Part shown: in pieces, positions 17,638 through 25,713 of the stretch | Numbering within the stretch: position 1 is the first letter of the stretch | How the letters are laid out: every line of letters begins with the position of its first letter | Source of the DNA: Pseudobutyrivibrio ruminis AD2017 | GTDB taxonomy: Bacteria > Bacillota > Clostridia > Lachnospirales > Lachnospiraceae | Direction of reading: 5' to 3' | Length of the DNA: 64,000 nucleotides | Assembly (NCBI RefSeq): GCF_000424305.1 | Contig: NZ_KE384162.1 | Location: 614,685-678,684 of the forward strand | Notes under the pieces: model-generated | Databases searched by the model: none | The model's input: only the letters and a program-made list of their open reading frames with translations | Told to the model about the DNA's origin: nothing | Program-made: the position numbers and the translations under genes

Positions 17638-18979
17638 AATTTTTCATAGCCTCCACAAACTGATTTATAAAATCTGGAGCAGACAGATAATAAAGATGTG
17701 GAAATCCAACCAATCCCCCATTTATTTTATGGATGCATTCCCAGTTTCTTTTGCCAGATGGCTTGTAGGCTCTAGCATCACTTCCATTATTATCTGTGTC
17801 GTAATAATGAAATTCGTGGCCCTTTATCTTCTTAACTCCATCATCTATTATAGCATAACCAAAACGAACAAGATGGCCCATGTACTTTGCCTTTCCAGGG
17901 ATAGCCGCCGCCATCTTATAGGATGCTTTATCAGTATCCTCTATCTCCTCAAGAAGATACATAAAGCCACCGCATTCTGCCATTATAGGCATTTTTTTAT
18001 TAATGGCTTTTTGTATTTCTTCTTTCATTTTTTCGTTGCTTGAAAGCTTGCTAAGATGATTTTCTGGATAGCCGCCACCTAATAGTAAGCCTAATATTCC
18101 ATCGGGTAGGCTAGTATCCTTTAATGGTGAAAAATACATAAGCTCTACCCCAAGGCTTTCTAACAGCTTAAGATTTTCCTGATAGTAAAAACAAAAAGCA
18201 TCATCATAAGCTACTCCAAGCTTTATCGTATTTTCGGATTTTGTTGATAGTAGCTTTGTCAGACTTTCTGGCATTTCTTCCCTTTTTAAATCAGGGGCTT
18301 TTCCTGCCAAATTTATTATTTCATCTACATCTATTTCTGCTTCTACTCTTTCACCTAAAATAGCAAGCTGAGCTTTAATGTCCTTAATCTCATCAGGAAG
18401 ATAAAGTCCTAGATGTCTACTTTCAAAGCCTATATTTGAAATATCTGATAAGGTACCAAGATATTTAATGCCTAGCTCCTCTTCAATTAATGGCTTCAAA
18501 ACTGCTCCAAAGCTTGATGAAGTCTTATTTAAGAGCACACCCTTAATCAAAGAATATTTATCATAATCAAGAAATCCTTTTATGGTAGCAATTAATGATT
18601 TGCCTGCGCCCTTGGCATTTACCACAAGAACAATTGGACAATCCAGTGCTCTTGCCAGATTGTAGCTTGAGCCTGTTTCTTCTATTCCACCTACACCATC
18701 ATATAGCCCCATAACACCTTCTATCAGGGCAATGTCACCATTAGATTCCTGCTGAAAAATCCACTTGGTCATAGCATCCTCTGTAAAAAAAGTGTCTAGG
18801 TTTCCAGCATCTATTCCAATTACATTTCTGTGATACATAGGATCTATATAATCTGGGCCACACTTAAAGCTGCAAGGCTTCATGCCTCTTAACTTAAGAG
18901 CTGATAACAGCCCACATGTAATTGTAGTTTTTCCGCAGCCACTGTTTGTAGCCGCAATCATAATCCTTGGTTTATTCAT
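17624..18979 (-). CDS. cbiA: Cobyrinate a,c-diamide synthase
   Basis: Glutamine-dependent, ATP-using amidation of the a and c side chains of cobyrinate. The N-terminal dethiobiotin-synthetase-like ATPase has the P-loop 'ATNSGCGKTTITCG' and 'FKCGPDYIDPMYH'. The C-terminal type 1 glutamine amidotransferase has the nucleophile cysteine in 'MAECGGFMYL' and the late His in 'GHEFHYYD'. At 451 residues it is normal. It lies 8 bases after the cbiJ-E-T fusion gene. Confidence 0.95.
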   Translation of the reverse strand: MNKPRIMIAATNSGCGKTTITCGLLSALKLRGMKPCSFKCGPDYIDPMYHRNVIGIDAGNLDTFFTEDAMTKWIFQQESNGDIALIEGVMGLYDGVGGIEETGSSYNLARALDCPIVLVVNAKGAGKSLIATIKGFLDYDKYSLIKGVLLNKTSSSFGAVLKPLIEEELGIKYLGTLSDISNIGFESRHLGLYLPDEIKDIKAQLAILGERVEAEIDVDEIINLAGKAPDLKREEMPESLTKLLSTKSENTIKLGVAYDDAFCFYYQENLKLLESLGVELMYFSPLKDTSLPDGILGLLLGGGYPENHLSKLSSNEKMKEEIQKAINKKMPIMAECGGFMYLLEEIEDTDKASYKMAAAIPGKAKYMGHLVRFGYAIIDDGVKKIKGHEFHYYDTDNNGSDARAYKPSGKRNWECIHKINGGLVGFPHLYYLSAPDFINQFVEAMKNYGGN

Positions 18980-18987
18980 TAAATCTC

Positions 18988-21033
18988 CTATATAGTAAAC
19001 GCCACGATGTATACGGGATTTTGGGCTTGCATTACGTTGTAGTCACCGATAGTTTTAGCTTTGCTGATGGATGCCTGTACCACATCTGCATCACTGATTG
19101 CAAAATTCTTTAGTATGCGATTAACCTCTGCGATGGTTTCTAAGGTGACTGCATTAACCACTACGCGAATGCCCTTGCCTTTGTTCTTTAAGAGCTTAAG
19201 AATTTCCTCTAATCTGCCGCCGCTTCCTCCAATAAACACGTGAGTTGGTGTTGGCAAATCAGCCATAGCATCAGGTGCCACGCCCTCAACTAAAGCTACA
19301 TTTGAAAGAGAGAATTTATTAATGTTTTCTCTAATTAGCTTGCAAGCCTCTTCCTTAAATTCTATTGCATATACGTTAATTGATGGATTAAGCAGTCCCA
19401 TTTCAACAGAAACGGAACCACTGCCTGCGCCGATGTCATAAACAATGGCATCCTTTGTAAGTCCCAGCTTGCAAATGGAAAGTGCTCTTATTTCTTCCTT
19501 TGACATAGGGGTCTTGTTACGCAGGAAATCATCATCTGATAATCCTGGTGTAAGCCTTTTTGCAAGAGGTTTTTTATTTCTAATGAAAAGCACGCAAAGC
19601 CCATCATCTGGGGCTGTAGCACATTTCATGGCGCCAAACTTTACAATCTTTTCGTTGGAATAAAGATTGTAGCCTGCGCTTATTTCGTATTTTGTTTTAA
19701 ATTTATCTTCTAATTCATTTAGGATTTCTCCTATGATTCTTACGTCCTTTCCACCAGATGTAAGGGTGAAAATTTTATCAGAATACTTTGCAGCCTCTAT
19801 TAGCTTTGGCCTCCAAGCCTCCTCTTTCACGCCGTGGGTGCTCATTATTACAGCATCCTCATAGCTTTCGCCGATTTTGGCTGCAAGAGCTGCCACCGAT
19901 GAAATGCCAGGCATGATTGTAGTCTTAAATCTACCGTCGTTTTTCAAGGCTTCATATAGCTTTTTTGTGCCACTGTAAAATCCTGTATCTCCTGAAAATA
20001 ATACAACTGCATTACAGGTTCCATGTGTGATTTCCTTTGCCTTTTTATCAAGAACAGGCAAGATATCATCTGCTAAATAATATGGATATTTTTTCGCAGA
20101 TGTCTCTACGTAGGTAAGCATTCTGGCTGCTCCAAAAATCATATCCGCATTTGCGATACTTTCCTTAACCTCTTCTGTAATGGTTCCAAATCCCATTCCA
20201 AAAGCAGCAAGACTAACATTTATTTTTACATCTGGAGTGATTTCGCTAAATCCTTTTTTTGAAATGTTAGTAGTTAATATTCTATCTATTTCCATGGCAG
20301 CCTCATCAAAGGTTAGGCCCTCCATATTGTTTATTGGTCGATTAATAACAAAGCATTTAATGCCTTCTAATCTGGCAGCTTCAATTCTCTCGGCTTCACC
20401 ACTGCCCTTGCCGCTATTTTTCAAAACAACGACAGAAGCTTTACATTCTCTAATTTGTGCTCTATTCATGGTAAGAGAAAATGGACCCTGCATAGCGATA
20501 ATCTGCTTGCCACTAAGTCCACTTTCATTGCAAAGATTAAGGCTTTCCACACTTGGTATAACTCTTGCGATAATCCTTTTTCTAACCTCTTCGTTTTCAC
20601 AAAATGTGGCAAGCTCCTTGCTTCCTGTGGTAAGGAATATATTTCCCGATGTATTCTGAAGGGCCTTTGCGCAGGATTTGGAATCATCGAAAAATGTGCA
20701 GTTGCTTAAATCTGCTTCAACTGATTGTCTGATGACTCTTACAAAAGGCACAGCACCAGCCTTAAACAATGCATTGTCGATTTCCTTCTTAACGATTTCA
20801 GCAAATGGATGAGTTGCATCGATAACAACATCAGGATTTTCCATGCCAAACAAATCTCTCATTTCGTCTGAATCCATTCGGCCAATCCTGACATCCAGCC
20901 CCTCTCTATCCTCAATAGGCTCCTTGCCATATTCTGTTGCAACGCAGTAGACTACCTTCACCTTCTGATCTAAAAGAAGGTCACTAAGCTTTCGTCCCTC
21001 TGTTGTTCCACCAAAAATAATTGCTTTTTTCAA
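18988..21033 (-). CDS. cbiJET: Trifunctional CbiJ-CbiE-CbiT fusion
   Basis: 681 residues that combine three consecutive corrin-pathway activities. Residues 1 to about 255 are precorrin-6A reductase CbiJ/CobK ('IIFGGTTEGRKLS', 'DATHPFAEIV', 'TTGSKEL'). Residues about 270-465 are the C5-methyltransferase CbiE ('GFGTITEEVKESI', 'LFSGDTGFYSG', 'PGISSVAALAAKIG'). Residues about 497-681 are the decarboxylating C15-methyltransferase CbiT, with the SAM loop 'VYDIGAGSGSVSVEMG' and 'VFIGGSGG'. CbiE-CbiT fusions (CobL) are well known; an added N-terminal reductase is less common. No internal stop or frameshift separates the parts. It overlaps cbiH by 4 bases. Confidence 0.93.
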   Translation of the reverse strand: MKKAIIFGGTTEGRKLSDLLLDQKVKVVYCVATEYGKEPIEDREGLDVRIGRMDSDEMRDLFGMENPDVVIDATHPFAEIVKKEIDNALFKAGAVPFVRVIRQSVEADLSNCTFFDDSKSCAKALQNTSGNIFLTTGSKELATFCENEEVRKRIIARVIPSVESLNLCNESGLSGKQIIAMQGPFSLTMNRAQIRECKASVVVLKNSGKGSGEAERIEAARLEGIKCFVINRPINNMEGLTFDEAAMEIDRILTTNISKKGFSEITPDVKINVSLAAFGMGFGTITEEVKESIANADMIFGAARMLTYVETSAKKYPYYLADDILPVLDKKAKEITHGTCNAVVLFSGDTGFYSGTKKLYEALKNDGRFKTTIMPGISSVAALAAKIGESYEDAVIMSTHGVKEEAWRPKLIEAAKYSDKIFTLTSGGKDVRIIGEILNELEDKFKTKYEISAGYNLYSNEKIVKFGAMKCATAPDDGLCVLFIRNKKPLAKRLTPGLSDDDFLRNKTPMSKEEIRALSICKLGLTKDAIVYDIGAGSGSVSVEMGLLNPSINVYAIEFKEEACKLIRENINKFSLSNVALVEGVAPDAMADLPTPTHVFIGGSGGRLEEILKLLKNKGKGIRVVVNAVTLETIAEVNRILKNFAISDADVVQASISKAKTIGDYNVMQAQNPVYIVAFTI

Positions 21034-21785
21034 ATCTGATATCCTCGCTTTGTAACAAGCTTTCCCTTTATGATTTCACTTTTTGAATTTCCAATAAATA
21101 CTGTGGTAAACATATTTACCTGGGCTTCTTTTAGCTCACCAAGTGTAAGTGTCACAGAATGTGTACCTGCTCTTCCTATATTTTCCACATAACCACAGGC
21201 TCTGTTTTCATCTGCCCCAGCCTCAAGCATTATCTCACAGGCCTTCCTTAAATAATCATGTCTTTTTTTGCTGGAAGGATTGTAAAGGGCAATGGCAAAA
21301 TCTCCCATTATTGCAGCCTTAAGTCTCTTTTCTATTACCTCCCATGGAGTTAGCAAATCGCTAAGACTGATTACGCAAAAATCGTGATTAATAGGTGCTC
21401 CTAAAACTGCCGCTCCAGAAATTGCTGCTGTCACACCTGGAAGCACCACAATGTTATCCTCTGTTATATCAGAATCCGCATTTACGTATTCTGGCAGAAG
21501 CTCATACATTGGTGCAGCCATGCCATAAACCCCAGCATCTCCGCTGCAGATGAAGGCTACATTTTTGCCTTCCTTTGCAAAATCATAGCAGGCTCTGCAG
21601 CGCTCTACTTCCTGTCTCATTGGAGTGGTGAAAAACTCCTTTTCAGGGAAAAGATCTTTTACCAAATCCACATAAACTGTATAGCCTACGATAACATCTG
21701 CATTCTCCATAGCCTCAATTGCCTGGGCCGTCATCATACTTTTGTCCCCTGGCCCCATTCCAACTATATATATTATTCCTGCCAT
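21030..21785 (-). CDS. cbiH: Cobalt-precorrin-3B C17-methyltransferase
   Basis: SAM-dependent methylation at C17 with ring contraction. The 251-residue tetrapyrrole methylase shows the N-terminal 'YIVGMGPGDKSMMT', the CbiH/CobJ-specific 'MRQEVERCRACYDFA', and the SAM-site blocks 'ICSGDAGVYGMA' and 'LPGVTAAISGAAVLG'. It overlaps cbiG by 13 bases. Confidence 0.94.
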   Translation of the reverse strand: MAGIIYIVGMGPGDKSMMTAQAIEAMENADVIVGYTVYVDLVKDLFPEKEFFTTPMRQEVERCRACYDFAKEGKNVAFICSGDAGVYGMAAPMYELLPEYVNADSDITEDNIVVLPGVTAAISGAAVLGAPINHDFCVISLSDLLTPWEVIEKRLKAAIMGDFAIALYNPSSKKRHDYLRKACEIMLEAGADENRACGYVENIGRAGTHSVTLTLGELKEAQVNMFTTVFIGNSKSEIIKGKLVTKRGYQI

Positions 21786-22786
21786 TTAATACTCCTTAAA
21801 TCTCTGATTGCATACGCCTTTGTCATTCCATCACTTGCCTGCTTTTTAGCTATAAGCTTTGCTCCAATAGATACTGCTGCTCTCTCGCTTACATTTCCAG
21901 TTCCAACCTTTTCCTTTACAAAATCCGATTCTGTAAAATCTCCTTTTGCGGATTCTAACTCTTCTGCTGTAAATGTAATGAATTTGGTATGTAAATATGC
22001 ACAAAGCTTCAGTAACCCTGGCTCATCTGCCTTTTTATCAATGGAGCAGATTGCATACAGATTATTCCTAAGCTCCTCTTCGTTATAATCCTTAAGAATA
22101 AATTCAAGCAGGTCCTCAAAGCTCTTTCCCCTTTTACAACCCATGCCCAGCACTAAGGTTTTAGGTGTTAAAATCAGGGCATCTGCATTTTCATTCTCGT
22201 TATTTGAAAATATAAAATCTGGCTTTACAGCTTCAGCCACTGCCTTTATATTTTTTGGCTCTTCATCTTCAAATGAAAGCTTTTCAATATCATTTTTGTA
22301 ATAAACCATTTGGCCATTTAATAGCTTCATGGAAACATTTTTGATTTTTGATTTATCTAAAATTCGAAATCCATTTTTTGCTGCGAAGGAATCTATGGCA
22401 TACACATTTTCTATATCAGTTGCTGTTGTAATGATGGCATTAGCATTAATCCTTTCGGCAATCATCTTTGCCAAATCATTTCCCATGCCATAATGCCCCG
22501 ACAAAATAGGAATAACATTCATCCCTCTTTCATCAATGACGATCACAGGAATATCCGAAAGCTTGTTATCTATAAAGGGCGCAATAGTCCTTACAGCAAT
22601 CCCCACAGCCCCAATAAAAATAAGCGGAATATGCCCCTCAAAGCATTCCTTTGCAAAGGCCTTTAAAGAAGTGTTGTCATCCTTCACTTCAAAGGTAGCA
22701 TTGTCAAATGCCTTTACAAGCTTTGCGCAAACGCTCTTTCCTTCCTCCGTAAAATATGTAATTCTAATTAAATAGTTTTCAATCAT
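21773..22786 (-). CDS. cbiG: Cobalt-precorrin-5A hydrolase
   Basis: Opens the delta-lactone of cobalt-precorrin-5A and releases acetaldehyde. The N-terminal domain has 'GAVGIAVRTIAPFIDNK' and 'ILSGHYGMGNDLAKMIA', and the C-terminal CbiG domain has 'LVLGMGCKRGKSFEDLL' and 'AVSIGAKLIA'. Length is 337 residues. The ATG has GGAG 5 bases upstream. From this gene to the end of the operon the genes overlap or nearly touch and carry no palindromic repeats, unlike the upstream half. Confidence 0.93.
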   Translation of the reverse strand: MIENYLIRITYFTEEGKSVCAKLVKAFDNATFEVKDDNTSLKAFAKECFEGHIPLIFIGAVGIAVRTIAPFIDNKLSDIPVIVIDERGMNVIPILSGHYGMGNDLAKMIAERINANAIITTATDIENVYAIDSFAAKNGFRILDKSKIKNVSMKLLNGQMVYYKNDIEKLSFEDEEPKNIKAVAEAVKPDFIFSNNENENADALILTPKTLVLGMGCKRGKSFEDLLEFILKDYNEEELRNNLYAICSIDKKADEPGLLKLCAYLHTKFITFTAEELESAKGDFTESDFVKEKVGTGNVSERAAVSIGAKLIAKKQASDGMTKAYAIRDLRSIKWQE

Positions 22787-22798
22787 ACAAACTCCAAA

Positions 22799-22845
22799 GC
22801 CTTCCCCCTCTGGGGGAAGGTGTCAGCGCAGCTGACGGATGAGGG
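22799..22845 (+). repeat. Palindromic repeat copy R1 (cbiF/cbiG junction)
   Basis: Two adjacent hairpins: CCTTCCCCC-TCTG-GGGGGAAGG and TGTCAGC-GCA-GCTGACG, then GATGAGGG. It fills the gap between the cbiF stop and the cbiG ribosome site and points against the direction of transcription. The GGAAGG/GACGG spelling is a subtype shared with R7 and R8. Confidence 0.9.
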
Positions 22846-22851
22846 CGACCA

Positions 22852-23676
22852 TCATCTACTCTTCCTAAACTCCGTCTCAAACTCCGCATCATATAACTTC
22901 GACAACGAATACCCCGACTTCGAAATCACGTCCCCTACAAGCACCACAGCCAAATTCTTTATGCCATGCGCCTCAGCCGTTTCAGCCAAAGTCCCAACAG
23001 TACAAATATATTTTTCCTCATCAGGCCAACTAGCCTTGTACACTATAGCTGCTGGCGTATCCTTGGAATAACCACCATTGTAAAGAGCTCTTGAAAGCTT
23101 CTCCATCATTCCACTGCTTAGATAGATTGCCATGGATGCATTGTGGGCTGCCAGCTTTTCAATAGATTCTTTTTCTGGCACTCCGGTGCGGCCCGCCATT
23201 CTTGTAATAATTAAGGTCTGGCTAATATCAGGAAGTGTGTATTCCAGATTAAGACTTGCTGCTGCCCCAAAGCATGCACTTACACCTGGGCAGCTTTCAT
23301 AAGGCACTCCATTGGCCTCCAATATCTGCATCTGCTCTAACACTGCCCCATAAATACTTGGCTCGCCAGTATGAAGTCTTACAACCATCTTCCCCTGTCT
23401 TGCCGCCGCAATCACTACTATCATGACCTCTTCCAGTGTCATGGTAGCGCTATTGTGAATCTCACAATGCTTCTTGGCATAATTCAAAAGCTCCGGATTC
23501 ACCAAAGAACCTGTATATACAATCACATCTGCCGCCTTCAGCAGATTCATACCTCTCACCGTAATCAAATCCGCCGCCCCACAGCCAGCTCCTACAAAAT
23601 AAACCAAAGGCTTCTCCCTTTGGGAGAAGCTGTCACCGGAGGTGACTGATGAGGGTGTATGTAAATTATTATTCAT
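22852..23676 (-). CDS. cbiF: Cobalt-precorrin-4 C11-methyltransferase with a repeat-encoded N-terminal extension
   Basis: SAM-dependent C11 methylation. The enzyme proper starts at 'LVYFVGAGCGAADLITVRG' (about residue 24) and includes 'LHTGEPSIYGAVLEQM' and 'CPGVSACFGAAASLNL'. About 18 of the first 23 residues ('HTPSSVTSGDSFSQREKP') are translated from palindromic repeat R2 in frame. The family normally begins 1-3 residues before 'FVGAG'. The annotated ATG follows the DUF559 stop by 2 bases. No internal start with a good ribosome site is evident, so the repeat seems to have become coding. The 274-residue length includes the extension. Confidence 0.92.
   Translation of the reverse strand: MNNNLHTPSSVTSGDSFSQREKPLVYFVGAGCGAADLITVRGMNLLKAADVIVYTGSLVNPELLNYAKKHCEIHNSATMTLEEVMIVVIAAARQGKMVVRLHTGEPSIYGAVLEQMQILEANGVPYESCPGVSACFGAAASLNLEYTLPDISQTLIITRMAGRTGVPEKESIEKLAAHNASMAIYLSSGMMEKLSRALYNGGYSKDTPAAIVYKASWPDEEKYICTVGTLAETAEAHGIKNLAVVLVGDVISKSGYSLSKLYDAEFETEFRKSR
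23609..23655 (+). repeat. Palindromic repeat copy R2 (inside the 5' end of cbiF)
   Basis: Same double hairpin: GGCTTCTCCC-TTT-GGGAGAAGC, then TGTCACC-GGA-GGTGAC and TGATGAGGG. It points opposite to transcription and is read through as CbiF residues 6-23. With R3 it forms an inverted pair around the first DUF559 gene. Confidence 0.9.
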
Positions 23677-23678
23677 AA

Positions 23679-24032
23679 TTAAATCCTCTCTTTAATCTTG
23701 GCATCTATATCTTCACAAACTGCCACAAAATTATTGTTTATATCATAATTAGAATATCTTAAAATCTTTATTCCCAAATCAGCTAAATATTTATCTCTAA
23801 CTAAATCAGCTTCATGTCCTTCTTTTTCATAATGCTGACTTCCATCTAGTTCTATTACTATTTTGGCCTTAGCGCAATAAAAATCTACTATATATTTTTC
23901 AAAGACTTTTTGTCTTTTGATTGTAATTGAATATGATTTTAAAAAGTCATACCAAAGATGTTTTTCCTCTTTAGTCATTTCTTTTCTTAAATTTCTAGAA
24001 TACTTTTTAAGAGTTGAGTCTAGTCTTGGCAT
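23679..24032 (-). CDS. DUF559 (Vsr/PD-(D/E)XK-like) small protein, copy 1
   Basis: 117 residues. The core 'YIVDFYC' plus 'KIVIELDGSQHY' is the DUF559 signature, related to very-short-patch-repair and restriction-like endonucleases; the Asp and the Glu-x-Asp would be metal ligands. The N-terminal 'LRKEMTKEEKHLWYDFLK' is the usual DUF559 lead helix. The function of standalone DUF559 proteins is not established. The gene sits between cbiD and cbiF, flanked by inverted repeats R3 and R2, and is very similar to the copy at 25259-25618 in protein and DNA. It has no visible link to cobalamin chemistry, which suggests a mobile passenger. Confidence 0.88.
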   Translation of the reverse strand: MPRLDSTLKKYSRNLRKEMTKEEKHLWYDFLKSYSITIKRQKVFEKYIVDFYCAKAKIVIELDGSQHYEKEGHEADLVRDKYLADLGIKILRYSNYDINNNFVAVCEDIDAKIKERI

Positions 24033-24066
24033 GGTGCGCCTTTCTGCCTTTAGGCTTAGCTTATAT

Positions 24067-25266
24067 TTATAAGTTCATACCCTCATCAGTCAGCTGCGCT
24101 GACAGCTTCCCCCTACTAAGGGGGAAGCCTTTGGATTCTGCTAATAATCCAAATTCGTTAGAATATAATATGCACTCTATTTTTATTTTACCTTGAGCTC
24201 TAAAATCCAGGTAAAATAAAATTCTTTCTAAGACAATATCCATGGTAGGTCTAAGTAAGCCTGCATCTTCTATGTGATGAAGTGCTTCTTCAGTGTTTAG
24301 GCAGGCTAGAATCTTTCTAGCAAGCTCAGTGTCTGCCCCTGCTTTGATGGCGCAGGCTGAAAGGATTTCCATTCTGGCATCGGCCTCGTGTGAATGGGTA
24401 TTCATGATGCCGCCAGCTACCTTAACAAGCTTTCCAATGTGGCCTGTGATGACAAGAGTTTCAAAGCCCATCTCACAAACCATGTCTACAGTCTCTCCTA
24501 TGAAGTTAGAGCACTTTACACTTTTATCTAAATCATAGTCATAATTATCCTTCATAAATTTCAGGCCGTAGTTGCCTGGGGTTACGAAGGCTGTTTTAAA
24601 TCCTAAGGCTTTCTTCTGGGAAAGCTCAACTCTTATTGTATCCACCAATGCTTTTGCACTCATTGGCTCAACGATACCTGTTGTTCCTAGTATGGAAATG
24701 CCTCCTACAATTCCAAGACGAGGATTGAAGGTGTGACTGGCAAGCTCCTCCCCCTCAGGTACAGAGATGATTACACTAAGCTTTCCGCAAAAATCAAAAA
24801 GCTTGCACACCTGTAGCACTTCCTTTTCAATCATTTCTCTTGGCACATGATTGATTGCAGCATTTCCCACAGGCTGATCCAGCCCTGGCAATGTTACCCT
24901 GCCTACACCAAAGCCCCCATCTATGATAATAGTACAATCTCCTGTATCACAGGATTCAACCATACTCACTGTTGCCACCACATGGCTTCCAGTAGTCACA
25001 TCAGGGTCATCTCCGCCATCCTTTATAACAGCGCAGCTCACCTGTGACTCTTCTCGTTTAATATCTACAATATCCGCATTAAACATAATCCCTGCAGGAG
25101 TTTCTATTTCTATATTCAGTTTTTCCTTTCCTGACAAAAGCATGTAGGTCGCCGCCTTCGCAGCCGCCGCCCCACAGCTCCCCGTGGTAAAACCTTTTCT
25201 TTTGGCTTCCCCTTGAGGGGAAGCTGTCACCGCAGGTGACTGATGAGGTGTCATATTTTTATTCAT
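24067..25266 (-). CDS. cbiD: Cobalt-precorrin-5B C1-methyltransferase with repeat-encoded ends
   Basis: SAM-dependent methylation at C1. The enzyme core starts at 'KGFTTGSCGAAAAKAAT' (about residue 24) and includes 'DGGDDPDVTTG', 'VTLPGLDQPVGNAAIN' and 'ITGHIGKLVKVAGGIMNTHSHEADAR'-type blocks typical of CbiD. Both termini are unusual: 'TPHQSPAVTASPQGEAK' at the N-terminus comes from repeat R4 and 'GFPLSRGKLSAQLTDEG' at the C-terminus from R3, both in frame. The start overlaps the stop of DUF559 copy 2 by 8 bases (ATGAATAA). At 399 residues it is some 20-40 longer than relatives, as expected from the two extensions. Confidence 0.93.
   Translation of the reverse strand: MNKNMTPHQSPAVTASPQGEAKRKGFTTGSCGAAAAKAATYMLLSGKEKLNIEIETPAGIMFNADIVDIKREESQVSCAVIKDGGDDPDVTTGSHVVATVSMVESCDTGDCTIIIDGGFGVGRVTLPGLDQPVGNAAINHVPREMIEKEVLQVCKLFDFCGKLSVIISVPEGEELASHTFNPRLGIVGGISILGTTGIVEPMSAKALVDTIRVELSQKKALGFKTAFVTPGNYGLKFMKDNYDYDLDKSVKCSNFIGETVDMVCEMGFETLVITGHIGKLVKVAGGIMNTHSHEADARMEILSACAIKAGADTELARKILACLNTEEALHHIEDAGLLRPTMDIVLERILFYLDFRAQGKIKIECILYSNEFGLLAESKGFPLSRGKLSAQLTDEGMNL
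24080..24129 (-). repeat. Palindromic repeat copy R3 (inside the 3' end of cbiD)
   Basis: Reads GGCTTCCCCC-TTAGTA-GGGGGAAGC, TGTCAGC-GCA-GCTGAC, TGATGAGGG in the direction of transcription. It encodes most of the last 20 residues of CbiD. It forms an inverted pair with R2 around DUF559 copy 1. Confidence 0.9.
25204..25250 (+). repeat. Palindromic repeat copy R4 (inside the 5' end of cbiD)
   Basis: GGCTTCCCC-TTGA-GGGGAAGC, TGTCACC-GCA-GGTGAC, TGATGAGGTG, pointing against transcription. It supplies CbiD residues 6-22. It pairs with R5 as inverted flanks of DUF559 copy 2. Confidence 0.9.
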
Positions 25267-25618
25267 TAGAACACTCCATATTTTTTAGAATATCCTCACA
25301 TACAGCTATAAAATTTTTGTTTATATCATAATTTGAATATCTTAATACCTTTATTCCCAAATCAGATAAATACTTATCTCTAACTAAATCAGTCTCATGT
25401 CCTTCTTTTTCATAGTGCTGACTACCATCAAGTTCTATTACTATTTTTTTACTTGCACAGTAAAAATCTACAATATAGTTTCCTATGATTTGTTGTCGCT
25501 TTATTGTGTACTTTAATCCCTTCAAGAAATCAAACCACAAATGTCTTTCTTCTTTTGTCATGTTCTTTCTCAGTTTTTGAGAATTCTTTTTAAGATTAGG
25601 ATTATATGTTTCATTCAT
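25259..25618 (-). CDS. DUF559 (Vsr/PD-(D/E)XK-like) small protein, copy 2
   Basis: 119 residues from the ATG at 25618, chosen because repeat R5 ends in GATGAGGTG, a ribosome site 7-8 bases upstream. The frame is open to 25633. It has the same motifs as copy 1: 'MTKEERHLWFDFLKG', 'YIVDFYC', 'KIVIELDGSQHY', 'LGIKVLRYSNYDIN'. Long stretches of the two genes are nearly identical at DNA level, so they share a recent origin. The stop overlaps the cbiD start by 8 bases. No catalytic activity has been shown for this family, so 'nuclease' is a fold-based inference. Confidence 0.88.
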   Translation of the reverse strand: MNETYNPNLKKNSQKLRKNMTKEERHLWFDFLKGLKYTIKRQQIIGNYIVDFYCASKKIVIELDGSQHYEKEGHETDLVRDKYLSDLGIKVLRYSNYDINKNFIAVCEDILKNMECSNE

Positions 25619-25625
25619 AATAGAA

Positions 25626-25672
25626 CACCTCATCAGTCAGCTTCGCTGACAGCTTCCCCTCAAGGGGAAGCC
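25626..25672 (-). repeat. Palindromic repeat copy R5 (upstream of DUF559 copy 2)
   Basis: In the direction of transcription: GGCTTCCCC-TTGA-GGGGAAGC, TGTCAGC-GAA-GCTGAC, TGATGAGGTG. The last bases act as the Shine-Dalgarno of the DUF559 gene. Confidence 0.9.
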
Positions 25673-25680
25673 TTAATCAA

Positions 25681-25706
25681 AGTTTTCCAATGCCAATTGG
25701 AAAACT
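25681..25706. repeat. Perfect 11-bp inverted repeat after cbiC
   Basis: AGTTTTCCAAT, 4-base loop, ATTGGAAAACT. It lies between the cbiC stop and repeat R5. The tract after the stem on the minus strand (TTTGATTAA) is weak for a terminator, so it may instead stabilise or process the long mRNA. Confidence 0.7.
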
Positions 25707-25713
25707 ACCTTTT

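Noticed and set aside
18988..21033. Missed gene boundaries between cbiJ, cbiE and cbiT
   Set aside because: One open frame covers all three with linkers of ordinary composition, and no internal ribosome sites or stops were seen.
25681..25706. Terminator ending the cob operon after cbiC
   Set aside because: Stem is perfect, but the following tract TTTGATTAAGG is not a U-run, and a coupled gene with a ribosome site follows within 100 bases. Retained only as an inverted repeat.
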